A DNA stretch of 64,000 nucleotides from NCBI GenBank assembly GCA_016742215.1, contig JACVCC010000004.1, forward strand, positions 124,001 through 188,000. Reading direction: 5' to 3'. Below, in pieces: positions 36,339-47,412 of the stretch. Below the pieces are notes generated by a model that had not been told where the DNA came from, searched no databases, and saw only the letters and a program-made list of their open reading frames with translations. The position numbers and the translations under genes were made by a program. The stretch comes from Brevundimonas sp. Lineage in GTDB: Bacteria > Pseudomonadota > Alphaproteobacteria > Caulobacterales > Caulobacteraceae. Each line of letters starts with the position of its first letter. The first letter of the stretch is position 1.

Positions 36339-36387
36339 TTCGGGGCGCAGAGACACCAACACGATTTTTGTTCAGGGCGGCGATCAA

Positions 36388-38271
36388 ATGGCTGGCGGCG
36401 AAGCGTTGAAGTCGGTTGAATTCGAAGCGGTTGCGGGCGCTGATGCGACCCTGCGACCCCACCTTTCCGTGGTGCCTTCCATCCAGATCGACCGATCCCG
36501 CGACGCCCTTCTGACGGACTTCGGCAAGAAGACGCTGGAGGACCGCTATCTGCTGCCCGGCGAGAGCTACCAGGACATGTTCGCCCGGGTTTCGACGGCC
36601 TTCTCGGACAACGCCGAGCACGCCCAGCGCGTCTACGACTATATGTCGAAACTGTGGTTCATGCCGGCGACCCCGGTGCTGTCGAACGGCGGCGCGGATC
36701 GCGGCCTGCCGATCAGCTGCTTCCTGAACGCGGTCGGCGACAGCCTCGACGGTATCCAGAATGTCTGGAACGAGAACGTCGCCCTGGCTTCCAACGGCGG
36801 CGGCATCGGCACCTACTGGGGCGGCGTCCGCTCCATCGGTGAGAAGGTCAAGGGCGCCGGCCAGACCTCCGGCATCATCCCCTTCATCCGCGTGATGGAC
36901 TCGCTGACCCTGGCGATCTCGCAGGGCTCGCTGCGTCGCGGCTCGGCCGCTGTCTATCTGGACATCCACCACCCGGAGATCGAGGAGTTCCTCGAGATCC
37001 GCAAACCGTCGGGCGACTTCAACCGCAAGTCCCTGAACCTGCACCACGGCATCTCGATCACCGACGAGTTCATGGAGGCGGTCCGCGACGGCAAGCCGTT
37101 CGCCCTGAAGTCGCCGAAGAACGGCGAGGTCCTGAAGACCGTCGACGCCCGCACCCTGTGGCAGAAGATCCTCGAGATCCGCCTGCAGACCGGCGAGCCC
37201 TACCTGATCTTCTCGGACACGGTGAACCGGCAGATGCCGCAGCACCAGAAGGACCTGGGTCTGAAGGTCAAACAGTCCAACCTGTGCGCCGAGATCATGT
37301 TGCACACCGGCCGGGACCATCTGGGCGTCGATCGCACCGCAGTCTGCTGCCTGTCGTCGGTCAATGCCGAGACCTTCCTGGAGTGGCGTGAGGAGCCGCA
37401 GTTCATCGAGGACGTGATGCGCTTCCTCGACAACGTGCTGGAAGACTTCATCCGTCGCGCCCCGCCGGCCATGGCCGCCGCTGTCTATTCGGCCAAGCGC
37501 GAACGTTCGGTGGGTCTGGGCCTGATGGGCTTCCACTCCTTCCTGCAGTCGCAGGGCGTGGCCTTCGAGAGCGCCATGGCCAAGTCGTGGAACATGCGCC
37601 TGTTCAAGCACCTGCGTCGCGAGGCCGACAAGGCCAGCCGCCTGCTGGCCGAAGAGAAGGGCCCGTGCGAGGACGCCGCCGAGCGTGGCGTGATGGAGCG
37701 TTTCAGCCACAAGATGGCGATCGCGCCGACCGCCTCGATCTCGATCATCTGCGGCGGCACCTCGGCCGGCATCGAGCCGATCCCGGCCAACATCTATACG
37801 CACAAGACCCTGTCGGGCTCGTTCGCAGTCAAGAACCCCTACCTGCAGAAGCTGCTGGGCGAGAAGGGCATCGACACCGAGGCCGTCTGGAACTCGATCC
37901 TCGAGAACGAGGGTTCGGTCCAGCACCTGAACCAGCTGAACGACGACGAGAAGGCGATCTACAAGACCGCCTTCGAGCTGGACCAACGCTGGGTCGTGGA
38001 ACTGTCGGCCGACCGGGCTCCGGAAATCTGCCAGGCCCAGTCGATCAACCTCTTCATCCCGGGCGACGTCGACAAGTGGGACCTGCACATGCTGCACTGG
38101 CGCGCCTGGGAGACCGGCGTGAAGTCGCTCTACTACCTGCGCTCCAAGTCGGTGCAGCGCGCCGCCTTCGCCGGCGCAGAGGACAAGGCGGAAGCCGAGG
38201 TCGACCCGAACCAGCCGGACCTCTTCTCGGCCGCCCGGACCGACTACGACGAGTGCCTCGCCTGCCAGTAA
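36388..38271 (+). CDS. nrdA: Class I ribonucleotide reductase alpha subunit
   Basis: 627 residues, the short form of NrdA without an N-terminal ATP-cone before about residue 40, so overall allosteric control by dATP through that domain would be missing. Catalytic features: SCFLNAVGDSLDG, QSNLCAEIML (Asn, Cys, Glu of the active site), GVDRTAVCCLSSVN, IAPTASISIICGGTSAGIEP, and radical-transfer tyrosines in KSLYYLRSKSVQ. It ends with the CLACQ redox pair. ATG 36388 is preceded by only a weak ribosome site (CAGGGCGG). It partners nrdB at 29153. Confidence 0.95.
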   Translation: MAGGEALKSVEFEAVAGADATLRPHLSVVPSIQIDRSRDALLTDFGKKTLEDRYLLPGESYQDMFARVSTAFSDNAEHAQRVYDYMSKLWFMPATPVLSNGGADRGLPISCFLNAVGDSLDGIQNVWNENVALASNGGGIGTYWGGVRSIGEKVKGAGQTSGIIPFIRVMDSLTLAISQGSLRRGSAAVYLDIHHPEIEEFLEIRKPSGDFNRKSLNLHHGISITDEFMEAVRDGKPFALKSPKNGEVLKTVDARTLWQKILEIRLQTGEPYLIFSDTVNRQMPQHQKDLGLKVKQSNLCAEIMLHTGRDHLGVDRTAVCCLSSVNAETFLEWREEPQFIEDVMRFLDNVLEDFIRRAPPAMAAAVYSAKRERSVGLGLMGFHSFLQSQGVAFESAMAKSWNMRLFKHLRREADKASRLLAEEKGPCEDAAERGVMERFSHKMAIAPTASISIICGGTSAGIEPIPANIYTHKTLSGSFAVKNPYLQKLLGEKGIDTEAVWNSILENEGSVQHLNQLNDDEKAIYKTAFELDQRWVVELSADRAPEICQAQSINLFIPGDVDKWDLHMLHWRAWETGVKSLYYLRSKSVQRAAFAGAEDKAEAEVDPNQPDLFSAARTDYDECLACQ

Positions 38272-38295
38272 GGCCAGCGATAGCCTGATCGATCC

Positions 38296-38327
38296 GAAGC
38301 CCGCCCGGCCCCGCCGCGGCGGGCTTC
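38296..38327 (+). terminator. Rho-independent terminator after nrdA
   Basis: Stem GAAGCCCGCC / GGCGGGCTTC with a 12-nt GC-rich loop, followed by TTCGTT. It ends 56 bp past the nrdA stop. Confidence 0.75.
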
Positions 38328-38468
38328 TTCGTTCCGCGCCGGGACGAAATCCGGAACCGCGCCATACACAGGGCGTTCGGGCGTCAGGAACAAGTCGTTA
38401 AAATGTCTGTTGGCGTGACGACCCTGTTGGTGCAGGGTCGATCCATTGGCGGACTGAGGGGACCGTTG

Positions 38469-39329
38469 ATGCGTGAGGTGGTGACCGCCGCCGGAGTTCT
38501 GATCGCCTGCACGGCCTGCCTGGCCGCCGGCGACGCCATGGCGAAACAGGTCGCGCTGACCGACCCCTTCGCCGCGCCGACGCGCCCGACCAACGTTTCC
38601 GACCTTCTGACCCGCCTGAACCGCGATGCCGATTTCGCCGAGATCGACGGCCGGGACTACGACGTCTCCGAGACCTGGCGCGTCAGCAGCGCTGACGGCG
38701 CGCCGCTTGCGGTGTCGAACCGCGACCTGTGGTTCCGCGACGGCGACTTCAACGACCGTATGCGCCTGCGCACCGAAGGACGCATCCGTCGGGCCGACGG
38801 CGGCCCCCTGCCGCCCGGACCGCTGGACCCGGCGGCCTTCGACGCCGAGCACTACAATCTCAGCTATGTCCGTGGCTGGACGGAAACCCTGGGGCAGACC
38901 GGATCTGGCCTCGACGTCACCCTGACGCCGCACGTCGGGGTGGGCGTGGGCAGCCGGGGCAGCTCGACGGAGGCGGGCGCCACCCTGCGCGTCGGCCGCG
39001 ACCTGGACCGCCTGGTGCCGGAGGGCTCGGACGCCTTCGGCGAGCGTCCGCGGTGGTATCTGTACGCCGCCGGCTCCGGTCGCGCGGTGGGCTATAATTT
39101 CGCACGCAACCGCGACGGCGATTATGCGCGTTCGGGCGTCAGCCACGACTCCGGCAACTTCTTGGGCGACGCCTCGATCGGCGTGGCCATGCGCCGCGGC
39201 GCCATGCAAAGCTCGATCGGCCTTGTCTATCGCGAAATCGAGACCGAGGGTCTCCGCGCCGGGCACGGCGTCGATACGGATGTCTCGGAGGGCCTGATCG
39301 CCTTCCAGCTCAGCATCAAGCCGGAATAG
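38469..39329 (+). CDS. Outer-membrane protein, possibly LpxR/DUF2219-like
   Basis: 286 residues. Signal-like N-terminus (REVVTAAGVLIACTACLAAGDAMA) from ATG 38469, which follows GAGGGG; an ATG 22 codons upstream gives no better signal. Alternating hydrophobic strands in the second half (WYLYAAGSGRAVGYNF, SIGVAMRRGAMQSSIGLVY) suggest a beta-barrel. The strand and RAV pattern recalls the lipid A deacylase LpxR family, but the catalytic His/Asp were not securely located, so that identification is tentative. Confidence 0.6.
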   Translation: MREVVTAAGVLIACTACLAAGDAMAKQVALTDPFAAPTRPTNVSDLLTRLNRDADFAEIDGRDYDVSETWRVSSADGAPLAVSNRDLWFRDGDFNDRMRLRTEGRIRRADGGPLPPGPLDPAAFDAEHYNLSYVRGWTETLGQTGSGLDVTLTPHVGVGVGSRGSSTEAGATLRVGRDLDRLVPEGSDAFGERPRWYLYAAGSGRAVGYNFARNRDGDYARSGVSHDSGNFLGDASIGVAMRRGAMQSSIGLVYREIETEGLRAGHGVDTDVSEGLIAFQLSIKPE

Positions 39330-39331
39330 AT

Positions 39332-41089
39332 CTAGCGGGTTCTCGCCACTCCCTCGCGCCGGTCGTCGGCGGCGCCGTCCCAGCCCCACTGACCGTCCGC
39401 GCCCCGCCGCCAGACTCCGCCGTGCAGGCCGGAGTTCTCGCTCGCGTTCGGTCGCAGGGCGATGCCGTTGGCCGCCAATCCTTCCCGTAGCGCCTCCGAA
39501 AAGCGGTCGGTGTCCGCGCCAAAGCCGTCGCCGCGTGCGACAAGGTTCGGCAGGGCGAAGGCCTCGCCCACCGGCATTCCCCAGTCGAGCACTGCGATCA
39601 GCGCCTTGGCGTTGTAGGCGAGGATGGACGGTCCGCCGGGCGACCCCATCGCTCCGACCAGCCGCCCCTCGCGATCGAAGATCAGGGCCGGCGACATCGA
39701 GGAGCGCGGCCGCTTGGCGGCGGCGACGGCGTTGGCGACGGGCGCGCCATCCTCGCGCGTCGGATTGAAGGAGAAGTCGGTCAGCTGGTTGTTCAGGAAG
39801 AAGCCGGCCGCCATTCGCCCGGAGCCGAACACGCTCTCGACCGTCGTGGTCATGCTGACCGCATTGCCCTCGGCATCCACCACGACGAAATGCGACGTGC
39901 CGGCCGGTTCATTGGTCGCGTCTGCGCCGCGGAACGCCCCGCCGGGAGGCGTCCCCGGTTCCGCCGCACCGGTCAGGCCGGGCGCGAGCGCCGCCCGCGA
40001 CGCCACATAGTCCGCGTCCAGCAGACCCTGAACGGGAACGCCCACGAATCCCGGATCGCCGACATAACGATCGCGATCGGCGTACATCAGGCGCTGAAGC
40101 TGTGCGAAGGCGGTCCAGGCGGCGACGCTGTCGGGACCGCCATGAATGTCAGGCGTCTGTTCGGCCATGGCCAGCAATTGCAGGACAGCGACCCCGCTGG
40201 AGGGCGGCGGCGGAACGCAGACAACATAGATCCGGTAGGGACGGCACAGGGCGCCCCGCTCGATCGGCCGGTAGGCGGCGATGTCGGCGGTGGTCAGCGC
40301 GCCCGGGCGCGGCTGCTCGGCCACGGTCGCAGCGATCTCGTTCGCGATCCTGCCCGTATAGAAGGCCTGCGCGCCTCCGGCAGCCAGTTCGGCGACCGTG
40401 TCGGCATAGGCCGGGTTCCTGAGGGTGTCGCCGGCGACGTACCGGTTGCCGTCCGGCTTGGTGAAATAGTCATTGGCCCAGGGAGAGCGGGCCTGGCCAC
40501 GGGAGATGGCGATCATCCCCGCCAGGCGCGGGCTGACGACGAAACCATCGCGCGCCAGCCGCTCCGCGTCGCTGAAGAGCGCGCTCCACGGCAGTTTGCC
40601 GTGCTCGGCCTGGGCCATGCCCAACAGGGCGACCGCACCCGGCACGCCGGTCGAGCGACCGCTCAGAACCGCATCCATGAACGGCAGCGGTCGGCCATTC
40701 TCGTAGAACAGGTCCGGCGTGACGGCGGACGGCGCAGTCTCGCGGCCATCGTAGCTGGTGACCTCTCCCGAGGCGGCGTCGAACACCACCATGAAGGCGC
40801 CTCCGCCGAGCCCGGAGGATTGCGGCTCGACCAGCCCCAGCACGGCCTGGATCGCCACTGCGGCGTCGACTGCGGAGCCGCCGTCGCGCAGAACCCGCAT
40901 CCCGGCCTCGACAGCATGAGGGTTGGCGGCCGAAACGAAAGGTCCCCGCGCAAGCGGCGCGCGCTCCGTCGCGACCTCGGCGATCGGCGCCCGATCTGCA
41001 ACGCCCTGCGCACACCCTGACAGAACGAGGCCGCCAAACGCGGCGAGCGTGATCATCAGAGCGTAGCGGCGAGGCTTCGGTGCAGTCAT
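39332..41089 (-). CDS. ggt: Gamma-glutamyltransferase lipoprotein
   Basis: 585 residues. Lipobox LSGC (Cys near 26). GGT fold: ANPHAVEAGMRVLRDGGSAVDAA, GLGGGAFMVV, DGRETAP, and the autoprocessing/nucleophile threonine in AGTSHFVVVDAEGNAVSMT (about residue 398), where the precursor cleaves itself into two subunits. The C-terminal substrate loop shows SSMSPALIF and GSPGGPSI. Cleaves glutathione and other gamma-glutamyl compounds in the periplasm. Confidence 0.93.
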   Translation of the reverse strand: MTAPKPRRYALMITLAAFGGLVLSGCAQGVADRAPIAEVATERAPLARGPFVSAANPHAVEAGMRVLRDGGSAVDAAVAIQAVLGLVEPQSSGLGGGAFMVVFDAASGEVTSYDGRETAPSAVTPDLFYENGRPLPFMDAVLSGRSTGVPGAVALLGMAQAEHGKLPWSALFSDAERLARDGFVVSPRLAGMIAISRGQARSPWANDYFTKPDGNRYVAGDTLRNPAYADTVAELAAGGAQAFYTGRIANEIAATVAEQPRPGALTTADIAAYRPIERGALCRPYRIYVVCVPPPPSSGVAVLQLLAMAEQTPDIHGGPDSVAAWTAFAQLQRLMYADRDRYVGDPGFVGVPVQGLLDADYVASRAALAPGLTGAAEPGTPPGGAFRGADATNEPAGTSHFVVVDAEGNAVSMTTTVESVFGSGRMAAGFFLNNQLTDFSFNPTREDGAPVANAVAAAKRPRSSMSPALIFDREGRLVGAMGSPGGPSILAYNAKALIAVLDWGMPVGEAFALPNLVARGDGFGADTDRFSEALREGLAANGIALRPNASENSGLHGGVWRRGADGQWGWDGAADDRREGVARTR

Positions 41090-41320
41090 CAGGGTCTCCG
41101 GCGAGAGAGTCCTATCTGGACCGTACCGAAGCCGGGCGAAAGGCTCGGCGCGCTCAAACAGGTCTGTCGAAACGGATTTCCGCGTTCAAACCGCCTTGCC
41201 GCCGGGTCAGCAAAGGCAATGAACGGCGATTTCAGAATAAGAACGCAAAAGCGCCCGAACGGGGCTTGCTCCCCCGCAAACCGTCCGCTAAAGACCCGCC
41301 CTCGCCGTTCGCGGCCGTGC

Positions 41321-41397
41321 GCACCCGTAGCTCAGCTGGATAGAGCACCAGACTACGAATCTGGGGGTCAGGAGTTCGAATCTCTTCGGGTGCGCCA
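41321..41397 (+). tRNA. tRNA-Arg (anticodon ACG)
   Basis: 77 nt. Acceptor stem GCACCCG/CGGGTGC, D-arm TAGCTCAGCTGGATAGAGCA, anticodon loop CTACGAA within CAGA...TCTG, T-arm GAGTTCGAATCTC (with the usual TTCGAAT) and an encoded CCA end. Anticodon ACG reads CGN arginine codons. Confidence 0.97.
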
Positions 41398-41548
41398 CTT
41401 TTCCTCCCGCGCAATCAGGCGAATTTCGTTTGTTTGGTGCAGGTTGAGCGAAGAACTGTCTTCACGCTGTCGTGATTTTGGGTCAGTATAGGCGCAACCT
41501 CGGCGCGCTCTGCGGGTTGAGGTTCTTGCCTAAACCCGGGAGACTACA

Positions 41549-41776
41549 ATGAAGAAAGCTATCGCAGCTGTCGCCGCTGGCGTCATGCTGGTTGCTTCGC
41601 AGGCCGCTGTCGCTGCCTCGAGCAACACTGCTGTCCGCGTGGGTGACCGCGTCGGCGCTACCTCGGCTGACTCGAGCGAGTTCGCCGCGATCCCGCTGCC
41701 GGTCCTGCTGATCGGCGCTGCCGTGCTCGTCGGCGCCGTCGTCGTCGCTTCGGACGACGACTCGGAAAGCGACTAA
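41549..41776 (+). CDS. Small exported membrane-associated protein, function unknown
   Basis: 75 residues: signal peptide (MKKAIAAVAAGVMLVASQA, cleaved near VAA), a short polar Ser/Asp region, a second hydrophobic segment (IPLPVLLIGAAVLVGAVVVA) and an acidic tail DDDSESD. GGGAG lies just before the ATG, and a strong terminator follows 12 bp after the stop, so it is a single-gene unit. Similar small proteins seem common in this family of bacteria but have no assigned role. Confidence 0.8.
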   Translation: MKKAIAAVAAGVMLVASQAAVAASSNTAVRVGDRVGATSADSSEFAAIPLPVLLIGAAVLVGAVVVASDDDSESD

Positions 41777-41787
41777 TACGCCTACCG

Positions 41788-41816
41788 GATCCCGCCCGCC
41801 TCGCGCGGGCGGGATC
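41788..41816 (+). terminator. Rho-independent terminator after the 75-residue exported protein
   Basis: Perfect 12-bp stem GATCCCGCCCGC / GCGGGCGGGATC with loop CTCGC, followed by a short TTCC tail. Confidence 0.82.
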
Positions 41817-41911
41817 TTCCGGCCGCCGGATGCGGCCGATGGACTTGAGCGCCGACTGGCCTCAGCCTGCGGGAATGGACGAATCGTCGCCCGCCTCTCT
41901 CGACACCCGAC

Positions 41912-43048
41912 ATGCCTGAGGTCCTCGAATTCTTCGCGGGCGGCGGGATGCTGCGCGCCGGACTCGGCGAGGCCTGGCGCTGCGCCCTGGCCAATGACTT
42001 CGATCCGCGGAAGGCGGCGGCCTATCGCGAGAACTGGGGCGATGAAGAGCTGATCGAGGGCGACATCCGGGCATTGACGGCCGCGGACCTGCCCGGCGAG
42101 GCCGACCTGATGTGGGGCTCATTCCCCTGCCAGGACCTGTCGCTGGCCGGCGCAGGCAGGGGCCTGGGCGGCGAGCGGTCCGGCACCTTTCATACTTTCT
42201 GGGGACTGGCGCAGCAGTTGCTCGATGAGGGCCGCGGCCCGCGCATCGTGGCGATCGAGAACGTCTGCGGCGCGATGACCGCGCGCGGAGGGCGGGACTT
42301 CGAGACATTGTGCAGGACATGGGCCGATGCTGGCTATGCCTTCGGCGCCCTGGTCATCAACGCGGATCGCTTCCTGCCCCAGTCCCGTCCGCGCCTGTTC
42401 GTCATCGGCGCGCGCGGGGATGTGGCGATCGACCCCCGGCTGGTCAGCGACGGCCCCGTCGAGCCCTTTCACCCTGTGGCCCTGAGACGCGCGGCGGCCG
42501 GCCTCCCCGCGGCGCTGCGGGACCGGATGGTCTGGTGGCGGCTGCCGGACGCCGGCCGCGCACCGGTTTCACTGGCCGCGGTGACGGAAGCCGACGGCGA
42601 TGTCCCTCGCTGGCATTCATCCGCCCAGACCGACCGCCTGCTCGGCCTGATGTCTCCCCTGAACCGGGCGAAAATCGATGCCGTCCGACGCGGCGGCGGC
42701 CGACATGTCGGCGCCCTGTTCCGGCGCACCCGCACGGAGGAAGGCCGCAAGGTGCAGCGGGCCGAGGTCCGGTTCGACCGGGCCGGTTGCCTGCGGACGC
42801 CGGGCGGTGGCTCGAGCCGTCAGGTGCTGGTGATCGTCGATGGCGGGCAGGTGCGTACGCGTCTGATGACGGCGCGGGAAACCGCACGCCTGATGGGGCT
42901 GCCTGACAGCTACAGGCTGCCCCGATCGTACAGCGCCGCCTGTCACCTGACGGGCGACGGGGTCGCAGTTCCTGTGGTCGAACACCTGGCCCGCCACCTC
43001 TTCGAGCCCCTGCTTGCGGGTGGAGAAGCGGCCCGCCGCGCGGCCTGA
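41912..43048 (+). CDS. DNA (cytosine-5) methyltransferase, orphan
   Basis: 378 residues with the ordered motifs of C5 methyltransferases: I FFAGGGMLRAGLG (SAM binding), IV FPCQDLSLAG (catalytic Cys 73), VI ENVCG, VIII QSRPR (157-161), target-recognition region about 200-300, IX RETARLMGLPDSY and X GDGVAVPVV. No restriction enzyme, Vsr nuclease or phage gene lies beside it, so it is an orphan that may act in gene regulation or protection. It stands about 500 bp after tRNA-Arg. Specificity cannot be read from sequence. Confidence 0.92.
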   Translation: MPEVLEFFAGGGMLRAGLGEAWRCALANDFDPRKAAAYRENWGDEELIEGDIRALTAADLPGEADLMWGSFPCQDLSLAGAGRGLGGERSGTFHTFWGLAQQLLDEGRGPRIVAIENVCGAMTARGGRDFETLCRTWADAGYAFGALVINADRFLPQSRPRLFVIGARGDVAIDPRLVSDGPVEPFHPVALRRAAAGLPAALRDRMVWWRLPDAGRAPVSLAAVTEADGDVPRWHSSAQTDRLLGLMSPLNRAKIDAVRRGGGRHVGALFRRTRTEEGRKVQRAEVRFDRAGCLRTPGGGSSRQVLVIVDGGQVRTRLMTARETARLMGLPDSYRLPRSYSAACHLTGDGVAVPVVEHLARHLFEPLLAGGEAARRAA

Positions 43049-43120
43049 TCCGCGCCCAGACATCTTGCCAAACGAGGCTGGCGGCGCATCATGGCCGGCA
43101 TCGATCTGGGAGGGTCATCG

Positions 43121-43558
43121 ATGAAGCGTGCTGTACTTGTGAGCCTGATCGCGCTGGGAGCTGTCGCGACACCCGCCATGGCGGAGGACTGGCACATCTA
43201 TTCGCGAAGCCAGACCAGTATCTTCATGGCCGAGGTCGACAGCATCAGGACGGCGGGCGATGTGACGTCGATGCTGGTCGGACGGGCGCCGCGGCAGGGG
43301 GATGCCGGCGATTACAGCCATACGACCGAGATGTACGAGTTCCGTTGCACGCCGAAGCAATGGCGGACGGCCGGGCAGGTCGAGTACGGACCGGACGGCG
43401 CCGAGCTGGATCGCTATCCGGAAGAGGGCGCGGCGTGGGAGCCGTCGCGGGCCAACAGCATTCCCGACCAGCTGCGCGAGATCGCCTGCGAAGGCGCCCG
43501 GGCCAATCCGCCGAGCTGGCCCAACGTCAAGGCCTGGGTGGACGCCGGGCGGCCCTGA
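43121..43558 (+). CDS. Periplasmic protein of unknown function
   Basis: 145 residues. Signal peptide MKRAVLVSLIALGAVATPAMA from ATG 43121 (GGGAGGG six bases upstream). The mature part begins EDWHIYSRSQTSIFMAEVDSI and has MYEFRC...REIAC cysteines, resembling the surface-adhesin E-like/DUF domain in which short strands end with a conserved Cys pair. No firm family. Convergent with gyrB, 20 bp apart. Confidence 0.7.
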   Translation: MKRAVLVSLIALGAVATPAMAEDWHIYSRSQTSIFMAEVDSIRTAGDVTSMLVGRAPRQGDAGDYSHTTEMYEFRCTPKQWRTAGQVEYGPDGAELDRYPEEGAAWEPSRANSIPDQLREIACEGARANPPSWPNVKAWVDAGRP

Positions 43559-43578
43559 GGCCGCCCGACTGATCCTGT

Positions 43579-46101
<2,523 letters not shown>

Positions 46102-46150
46102 TTATGACGGGAATTGCGAGTTTTCCGGGGCCTCCTCGTGGAGAGTGGAA

Positions 46151-46271
46151 ACCCCTCCACCCCCGGCTTCGCCGCCGGTCCCCCTCCCCGCTACGCGGAG
46201 AGGTGAACGGCACGCGCTCACCTCTCCAGCGAAGCTGGGGAGGGGGACCATGCGGAGCATGGTGGAGGGGT
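46151..46271. repeat. Long nested palindrome, family A, between gyrB and recF
   Basis: Three nested inverted arm pairs: ACCCCTCCAC(C) / GGTGGAGGGGT outside (46151 and 46261), GGTCCCCCTCCCC / GGGGAGGGGGACC (46177, 46237) and GAGAGGTGA / TCACCTCTC inside (46198, 46218). The outer arm ends at the recF stop codon. A second copy with diverged arms is at 55967-56094. Confidence 0.88.
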
Positions 46272-47395
46272 CACCCGAACCCGCCGGCTTCCACCTTCAC
46301 GAACTGCGCCCGCCCCTGCAGGGGCGCGAACAGGTCGGCTTCGGTGCCGGTCATGAAGGCCTGCAGGCCCAGGGCCTCGATCTCGTCGAACAGGGCGGCG
46401 CGGCGGGCAGTGTCGAGGTGGGCGGGGGCCTCATCGAGGAGGAGGATCGGAGCCGCGCTCTGGCCCGAAAGGCGGGTGATCTGGGCGAGGATCAGGTTCA
46501 GGACCAGGGCCTTCTGCTCGCCGGAGGAGCCTTCGGCGGCCGGGCGGTTCTTCTCGCGATGCAGGGCGGTCAGGTCCGAGCGGTGCGGCCCGAACAGGGA
46601 CCGGCCGGCAGCGGCGTCGCGCGGGCGGGATCGGGCCATGCCTTCGCGGATCGCCTGCGCGATACCGTCGGCCGCGGCGCCGTCCGCCGCCATGGCCTCG
46701 GCCTCGCCGGTCAGGCCGAGATCGGCCTGGGGGAAGGGGCGGTCGTTGCGGGCGTCGATGGCCGACTGGAGCGTCTTCAGGGCGGCGGCGCGGGCCATCG
46801 CCGCGGCGGCGCCGGCCTCGCCCAACCGGACCTCGAGCGCGTCCAGCCAGATCGGATCGGCCTCTCGCCCCTCCGCGCCGTCGACCAGCAGACGCAGGCG
46901 TTCACGCAGGGCTTTCTCATAGGCCGAGACCGCGGCCGCATGGTCGGGATCGGCGGCGAAGACCAGACGGTCGAAGAATTTCAGCCGCTCGGCGCGGGCA
47001 TCGGAGAACAGGCGATCCTGCTCGGGCGTGGCCCAGACGGGGCGCAGATGGTCCAGCAGACGGCCGGGCTGGGCGGTTTCGCCGTCGATGCGGACGATGC
47101 GGCGCGCGGCGCCGGGGGTCTGCACGCCCGTACCCAGCCGGACCTCGTCGCCGTCTCCGGTCAGGACCGCCGCGACGGCCCAGGCGCGACCGCCGCTCTC
47201 GCCCGGTTCGCGCCGACCCATCTCGGGCGCCGAGGCGCCGCGCAGGCCCTTGCCGGGCGTGAACAGGCTGAGCGCCTCCAGCAGATTGGTCTTCCCCGCC
47301 CCGTTCGGCCCGTGCAGCACCACCGACCCCGCCTCGATCGGCAGGGTCGCGCTCGCATAAGAGCGGAAGTCGGTGAGGGTGAGGGTGGTGATCAA
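46271..47395 (-). CDS. recF: DNA replication and repair protein RecF
   Basis: 374 residues. Walker [14 protein letters not shown], start motif [16 protein letters not shown]-type signature [13 protein letters not shown] and Walker [14 protein letters not shown] near the C-terminus, all as in RecF. It loads RecA at single-strand gaps with RecOR. In the usual minus-strand order dnaA-dnaN-recF-gyrB, but separated from dnaN by an inserted GIY-YIG element. Confidence 0.94.
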   Translation of the reverse strand: MITTLTLTDFRSYASATLPIEAGSVVLHGPNGAGKTNLLEALSLFTPGKGLRGASAPEMGRREPGESGGRAWAVAAVLTGDGDEVRLGTGVQTPGAARRIVRIDGETAQPGRLLDHLRPVWATPEQDRLFSDARAERLKFFDRLVFAADPDHAAAVSAYEKALRERLRLLVDGAEGREADPIWLDALEVRLGEAGAAAAMARAAALKTLQSAIDARNDRPFPQADLGLTGEAEAMAADGAAADGIAQAIREGMARSRPRDAAAGRSLFGPHRSDLTALHREKNRPAAEGSSGEQKALVLNLILAQITRLSGQSAAPILLLDEAPAHLDTARRAALFDEIEALGLQAFMTGTEADLFAPLQGRAQFVKVEAGGFG

Positions 47396-47412
47396 GAGAT
47401 TGGAACTACACC

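Noticed and set aside
41912-43048. Complete restriction-modification system or prophage
   Set aside because: No endonuclease, Vsr, integrase or phage gene in the flanks.
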